Assembly: GCA_016212735.1 (NCBI GenBank)
Contig: JACRDZ010000030.1
Span: 1 to 11,698 of the forward strand
Source of the DNA: Candidatus Firestoneibacteriota bacterium
Lineage (GTDB): Bacteria > JACRDZ01
Direction: 5' to 3'
DNA length: 11,698 nt
In this document: positions 9,090-11,698 of the stretch, piece by piece
How positions within the stretch are numbered: position 1 is the first letter of the stretch
Layout: every line of letters starts with the position of its first letter
Program-made: the position numbers and the translations under genes
The notes under the pieces: generated by a model
Told to the model about the DNA's origin: nothing
Seen by the model: only the letters and a program-made list of their open reading frames with translations
Database searches by the model: none

Positions 9090-11099
9090 ATGGTCGAATT
9101 TATGAACATCATGCATGAAGGTTTCAGAATGGAAACACTTCTTTCCAGAATAGTTGCTCAGGGGCAATATGCTCTTACAATTGCTTCTGCTGTTGATGGT
9201 CAGGTAGCAGTCCGATCAGCTTCACTCGCAACAAAAGGGAAAGTCAGAGTAGATATAACAGGAAGCCAGGTAATGGGAGTGCGCCTGCCTGTTGTAAGTA
9301 AAGTAATTGGTGCATCAAGATCAATTTTAAGCCGCGGATATGGTGTGACAAGTGTCAGTTCCAGAATAAACGAAGTTGCGGAAAAATTCGAAAAACTAAT
9401 TGATATAGTAATTGATAATGCTCATGTTGAAACCAGATTGCGCAGACTGGGAGAAGAAGTTTTAAAAACAAGACGCCGTGTAAATGCTCTGGAAATGGTT
9501 ATTGTCCCCAGACTAAAAGAAGAGATTAAAGCTATTAAGATGATTCTGGAAGAACGTGCACGGGAAGATTTATTCAGATTGAAAAAAGTTAAAAAGATGA
9601 TTTCTCTCCGCCGTTCAAAAACTGATGCACAATATCGTAAATTATTTTTATTTGAGGGCATTGAGCCAGCACTTGCAAAAACGCTTCCAAAAATTAACTT
9701 ATCAGTACCGGAATATAAAACAATAAAAATAATTTCAGGTCCATTACTATATGTTGATGATATGATGGGTGTTTCTTTTGGTGAAATGGTAGAACTTATT
9801 CCTCCAACAGGAGCTTCACGTACAGGACAGATACTTGAAGTAAATGAAGATACAGCAATGGTGCAGGTTTTTGAGGGAACAGATGGAATAGATACGCAGA
9901 ATAGTATTATTAAACTGAAGAAAGAACCGCCGTGTATTGATGTTTCCATGGACCTTCTCGGCAGGACATTAAACGGCATGGGCAAGCCAATTGACGGATT
10001 ACCGCCTGTTGTTCCGGAAGAAAGAGTAAAAATAACAGGTTATCCTATAAATCCTTACGCACGTGATACATCATCGGATTTTATAGAAACAGGGATAGGT
10101 ACTATCGATGTAATGAATACTTTACTGCAGGGGCAGAAATTGGCAATTTTTTCATGTTCAGGCTTACCGGCAAATCAGATAATTGCACAAATCATAAAGC
10201 ACGCAAAAATAAGAGATGAAAAAAAATTTGTTGTTGTATTTGCCGCAATGGGAATTACCAATCAGGAAAAATCATTTTTCATGGAGCAGTTTACAGAAAG
10301 CGGAGTATCGGAAAGAGTTATATCTTTCTTGAATCTTGCCAGTGACCCGACAGTAGAAAGAGTCATTACACCGCGCTGTGCTTTAACAGTAGCGGAATAT
10401 CTGGCTTTTAAGCATGAATTGAATGTCCTTGTAATATTAACAAATATGACAAATTATTGTGAAGCATTAAGAGAAATATCCAGCGCACGTGAAGAAACTC
10501 CGGGTAAAAGAGGATATCCAAGTTATATGCATACAGATTTAGCATCCATCTATGAGCGTGCTGGAAGAATCAGAGGTAAAAAAGGGTCAATTACTCAGCT
10601 TATAATTCTTACTATGCCAGATGATGATATTACACATCCTATTCCTGATTTAACAGCATATACAACAGACGTGCAGCTTGTTTTAAGCAGACAATTGCAC
10701 AGTAAAGGAATATATCCGCCTATTGATATTTTACCAACTCCGCCAAGAGTCATGAACATCAGATCTGTTATGAAAAAAACAAGTGGAGACCATCAGGATC
10801 TGGTAGATCAGTTATACGGAGCTTATGCTCATGGAAGAGATTTGCAGAAACTTGTTGCAATTGTCGGAGAAGAATCACTTTCACCATTAGATAAAAAATA
10901 TCTTGAAGTAGCAAAAATTTTTGAAGAACGTTTTGTAAATCAAAGAGAACAGACAATAAATGTTTTTGATTCAATGAAAAAAGGCTGGGAGATTCTGGAT
11001 ATCTTACCACCTGAAATTGTACATCATCAAAAGAGGATATTTATAGATAAGCCGTTGAAAGAACCGAGTGAAGGAGAAATAAAAAAGAAAATTGCATAA
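9090..11099 (+). CDS. V-type ATPase subunit D - subunit B fusion protein
   Basis: The first ATG after the TAA (9090) is preceded by a modest AGGAAG (9079-9084) and gives 669 residues. Residues 1-169 are subunit D of the V/A-type ATPase central stalk, minus its first 35 residues; the C-terminal coiled-coil helix is clear (HVETRLRRLGEEVLKTRRRVNALEMVIVPRLKEEI at 112-146, then REDLFRLKKVKK). After a linker of about 35 residues, subunit B runs from about P207 (PEYKTIKIISGPLL) to the end. B has the degenerate, non-catalytic P-loop region FSCSGLPANQ (354-363), TNMTNYCEALREIS (451-464), MPDDDITHPIPDLT (509-522), the inter-subunit arginine R553 in LPTPPRVMN, and DQLYGAYAHGRDL (573-585). B is essentially full length. 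In known complexes D is rotor and B is stator, coded by separate genes usually beside A, E, I and K; none of those is here. It may be a functional fusion, a protein cleaved after synthesis, or a recent pseudogene. Confidence 0.85.
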   Translation: MVEFMNIMHEGFRMETLLSRIVAQGQYALTIASAVDGQVAVRSASLATKGKVRVDITGSQVMGVRLPVVSKVIGASRSILSRGYGVTSVSSRINEVAEKFEKLIDIVIDNAHVETRLRRLGEEVLKTRRRVNALEMVIVPRLKEEIKAIKMILEERAREDLFRLKKVKKMISLRRSKTDAQYRKLFLFEGIEPALAKTLPKINLSVPEYKTIKIISGPLLYVDDMMGVSFGEMVELIPPTGASRTGQILEVNEDTAMVQVFEGTDGIDTQNSIIKLKKEPPCIDVSMDLLGRTLNGMGKPIDGLPPVVPEERVKITGYPINPYARDTSSDFIETGIGTIDVMNTLLQGQKLAIFSCSGLPANQIIAQIIKHAKIRDEKKFVVVFAAMGITNQEKSFFMEQFTESGVSERVISFLNLASDPTVERVITPRCALTVAEYLAFKHELNVLVILTNMTNYCEALREISSAREETPGKRGYPSYMHTDLASIYERAGRIRGKKGSITQLIILTMPDDDITHPIPDLTAYTTDVQLVLSRQLHSKGIYPPIDILPTPPRVMNIRSVMKKTSGDHQDLVDQLYGAYAHGRDLQKLVAIVGEESLSPLDKKYLEVAKIFEERFVNQREQTINVFDSMKKGWEILDILPPEIVHHQKRIFIDKPLKEPSEGEIKKKIA

Positions 11100-11115
11100 A
11101 ATTATATTTTATTTT

Positions 11116-11170
11116 AGGGGTCGTCATGAAATAAGTATCACAATGTGATAGTTATTTCATGACGACCCCT
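11116..11170. repeat. 55-bp near-perfect palindrome (hairpin)
   Basis: AGGGGTCGTCATGAAATAA (11116-11134) is the exact reverse complement of 11152-11170. A single G/G mismatch (11135 with 11151) interrupts the stem, which then continues as TATCACA / TGTGATA (11136-11142 with 11144-11150) around a one-base centre. TTA flanks the GC-rich ends on both sides (TTA-GGGG and CCCC-TTA). It lies 16 bp after the D-B stop. As RNA it would be a very stable hairpin and might stop transcription or protect the mRNA end, but no T-run follows. The mobile palindromic (REP- or MITE-like) alternative is equally plausible. Confidence 0.85.
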
Positions 11171-11321
11171 TAGCTTATAGCTTCAGAAATTTATAAAATT
11201 TGGATACATTCTCGAATGCATACGTCCGAATGTTATATTTCGTAAAATTTCATTTCAAAATATGTCAGAAAAAGGAGCAAGGGCACATGAAGTTTTAGAA
11301 ATTCCTCAAAATCGAAAAAAT

Positions 11322-11378
11322 GAACCACAGAGTGCACTGAGATATATTTATAATTTTAAAACTCTGTGTCCTCAAATT
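11322..11378. repeat. Inverted partial copies of the CTCTGTG repeat
   Basis: GAACCACAGAGTGCACTGAG at 11322-11341 resembles the reverse complement of the 52-bp repeat core (AACCACAGAGGACACAGAG). ACTCTGTGTCCTC at 11361-11373 is a forward partial copy. CACAGAGT (11327-11334) and ACTCTGTG (11361-11368) are exact complements, so the pair can form a hairpin with an AT-rich loop. Confidence 0.6.
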
Positions 11379-11430
11379 AAATTTTACTTATAAAAGCTTT
11401 GTGTTTTATGATCTTTCTTACTTTTTTTTT

Positions 11431-11481
11431 GAGAACACTGAGTAATAAATAAAAATAAAATAAAAAATACTCTGTGTTCTC
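11431..11481. repeat. Inverted repeat formed by opposing CTCTGTG repeat copies
   Basis: GAGAACACTGAGT (11431-11443) is the reverse complement of ACTCTGTGTTCTC (11469-11481) with one mismatch. The right arm belongs to the 52-bp repeat copy 2. The 25-nt spacer is almost only A and T. The layout suggests that the repeat tends to insert or persist as head-to-head pairs. Confidence 0.55.
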
Positions 11482-11512
11482 TGTGGTTAATTTCTTTCTT
11501 GAGAAACTTCTG
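11461..11512 (+). repeat. 52-bp interspersed repeat, copy 2
   Basis: This is the direct-orientation partner of 8850-8901, with three mismatches over 52 bp. It ends two bases before the point at which the transposase-like reading frame opens (11514), so the repeat boundary seems to coincide with the 5' truncation of that gene. Confidence 0.8.
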
Positions 11513-11513
11513 A

Positions 11514-11698
11514 TTATTATCTTTAATGGTAACAAAGAAAGGTTTGCCAATAGGATACGAAATATTTCCCGGAAATACATATGAAGGTTATAAAAAATAT
11601 CTTAAAATAACAGGAGAAAGTAATATTGAATTAGATTTAAAAAAAATAGAGCAAGAAGCTAAGTGGGATGGGTTACATGGAATTATCACAAATGCAAA
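11514..11698 (+). pseudogene. IS1634-like (IS4-type DDE) transposase remnant, internally deleted, running off the window
   Basis: The frame opens at 11514 and stays open to the window edge; the first ATG is at 11526. It encodes MVTKKGLPIGYEIFPGNTYEG followed directly by YKKYLKITG and, after a short segment, IEQEAKWDGLHGIITN. Both parts match segments I know from IS1634-type transposases (GLPIGYxxFPGNTxEG and KGYxKYLK...DAxWDGLxGxxTN). In intact proteins they are separated by roughly 120 residues that carry a catalytic aspartate (VVADxGM). That middle part is missing here without a frame break, and the N-terminal DNA-binding part is also missing. The protein cannot be an active transposase. 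No terminal inverted repeat is visible, and the rest lies outside the window. Confidence 0.75.

Larger units (their letters stand above)
11100..11525. other. Repeat-rich intergenic region without a convincing gene
   Basis: This stretch of about 425 bp between the D-B gene and the transposase remnant holds the 55-bp palindrome and a cluster of CTCTGTG-type repeat copies in both orientations. The stop-free frame 11181-11393, with an internal ATG at 11262, would give 43 residues; it lacks a ribosome-binding site of note and its end is made of repeat sequence, so I do not call it. No tRNA or other RNA gene was recognised. Confidence 0.6.

Noticed and set aside
9422..9985. Open frame of 187 codons on the minus strand
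   Set aside because: It lies wholly inside the V-ATPase D-B gene, has no recognisable motif or ribosome-binding site, and its composition is that of an antisense shadow.
8985..11099. Reassignment of TAA to an amino acid
   Set aside because: TAA is the normal terminator of dnaA, dnaN, gyrB, gyrA and the TPR gene in this window, so a genome-wide code change is excluded.
11116..11170. Palindrome as a standard rho-independent terminator of the D-B gene
   Set aside because: The stem is much longer than usual and is followed by TAGCTTATAGC rather than a T-run on either strand, so I list it as a repeat.
11262..11393. Small + strand frame starting MSEKGARAHEVLEIP, 43 codons
   Set aside because: There is no good ribosome-binding site or known family, and the C-terminal part is encoded by the inverted CTCTGTG-type repeat copies. 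It may be a gene relic but cannot be supported.
11322..11481. CRISPR array
   Set aside because: The repeated words are unequal in length, irregularly spaced and in alternating orientation, with no unique spacers of constant size.
11377..11580. Minus-strand frame of 67 codons in the tail
   Set aside because: It spans the repeat copies and the antisense of the transposase remnant, is dominated by low-complexity AT sequence, and has no start signal or homology.

Overview
The window is a stretch of AT-rich bacterial chromosome around the replication origin. It runs left to right as: the 3' end of a multihaem c-type cytochrome gene, a non-coding and extremely AT-rich origin region, then dnaA, dnaN, gyrB, gyrA and a small exported TPR protein gene, all on the + strand. 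After these come a V-type ATPase gene and a repeat-rich tail that ends in a transposase remnant. The cytochrome, the long proteobacterial/planctomycete-type GyrB and the V-type ATPase suggest a Gram-negative, probably uncultivated anaerobe or respirer. I cannot assign a phylum from the sequence alone.

The replication and topology block (562-8152) is intact by eye. DnaA, the sliding clamp and both gyrase subunits have every hallmark motif. recF, which often lies between dnaN and gyrB, is absent; a 195-bp spacer with a long imperfect stem-loop takes its place. The origin candidate (234-552) holds a perfect DnaA box, a second near-consensus box, a 61-bp run of only A and T, a 15-bp inverted repeat, a 16-bp direct repeat and a good sigma70-type promoter for dnaA. 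GyrA carries valine at the residue equivalent to E. coli Ser83.

The most unusual gene is at 8985-11099. It encodes a V-type ATPase rotor subunit D fused in frame to the non-catalytic stator subunit B. No other V-ATPase subunit gene is present in the window. Codon 22 of the D part is a TAA stop, although the gene has a strong promoter and Shine-Dalgarno site, and the remaining frame is open to the end with B well conserved. A rotor subunit tethered to a stator subunit is hard to reconcile with rotary catalysis. The gene is therefore a neofunctionalised protein, a product split after translation or by re-initiation, or a young pseudogene.

The tail (11100-11698) holds a 55-bp near-perfect palindrome, a cluster of short repeats built on CTCTGTG(T/G) words in both orientations (one 52-bp copy also lies directly upstream of the V-ATPase gene, in direct orientation), and an IS1634-type transposase fragment that is truncated at its 5' end and internally deleted. 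The D-B gene is thus bracketed by direct repeats inside a plastic region next to the conserved replication block.
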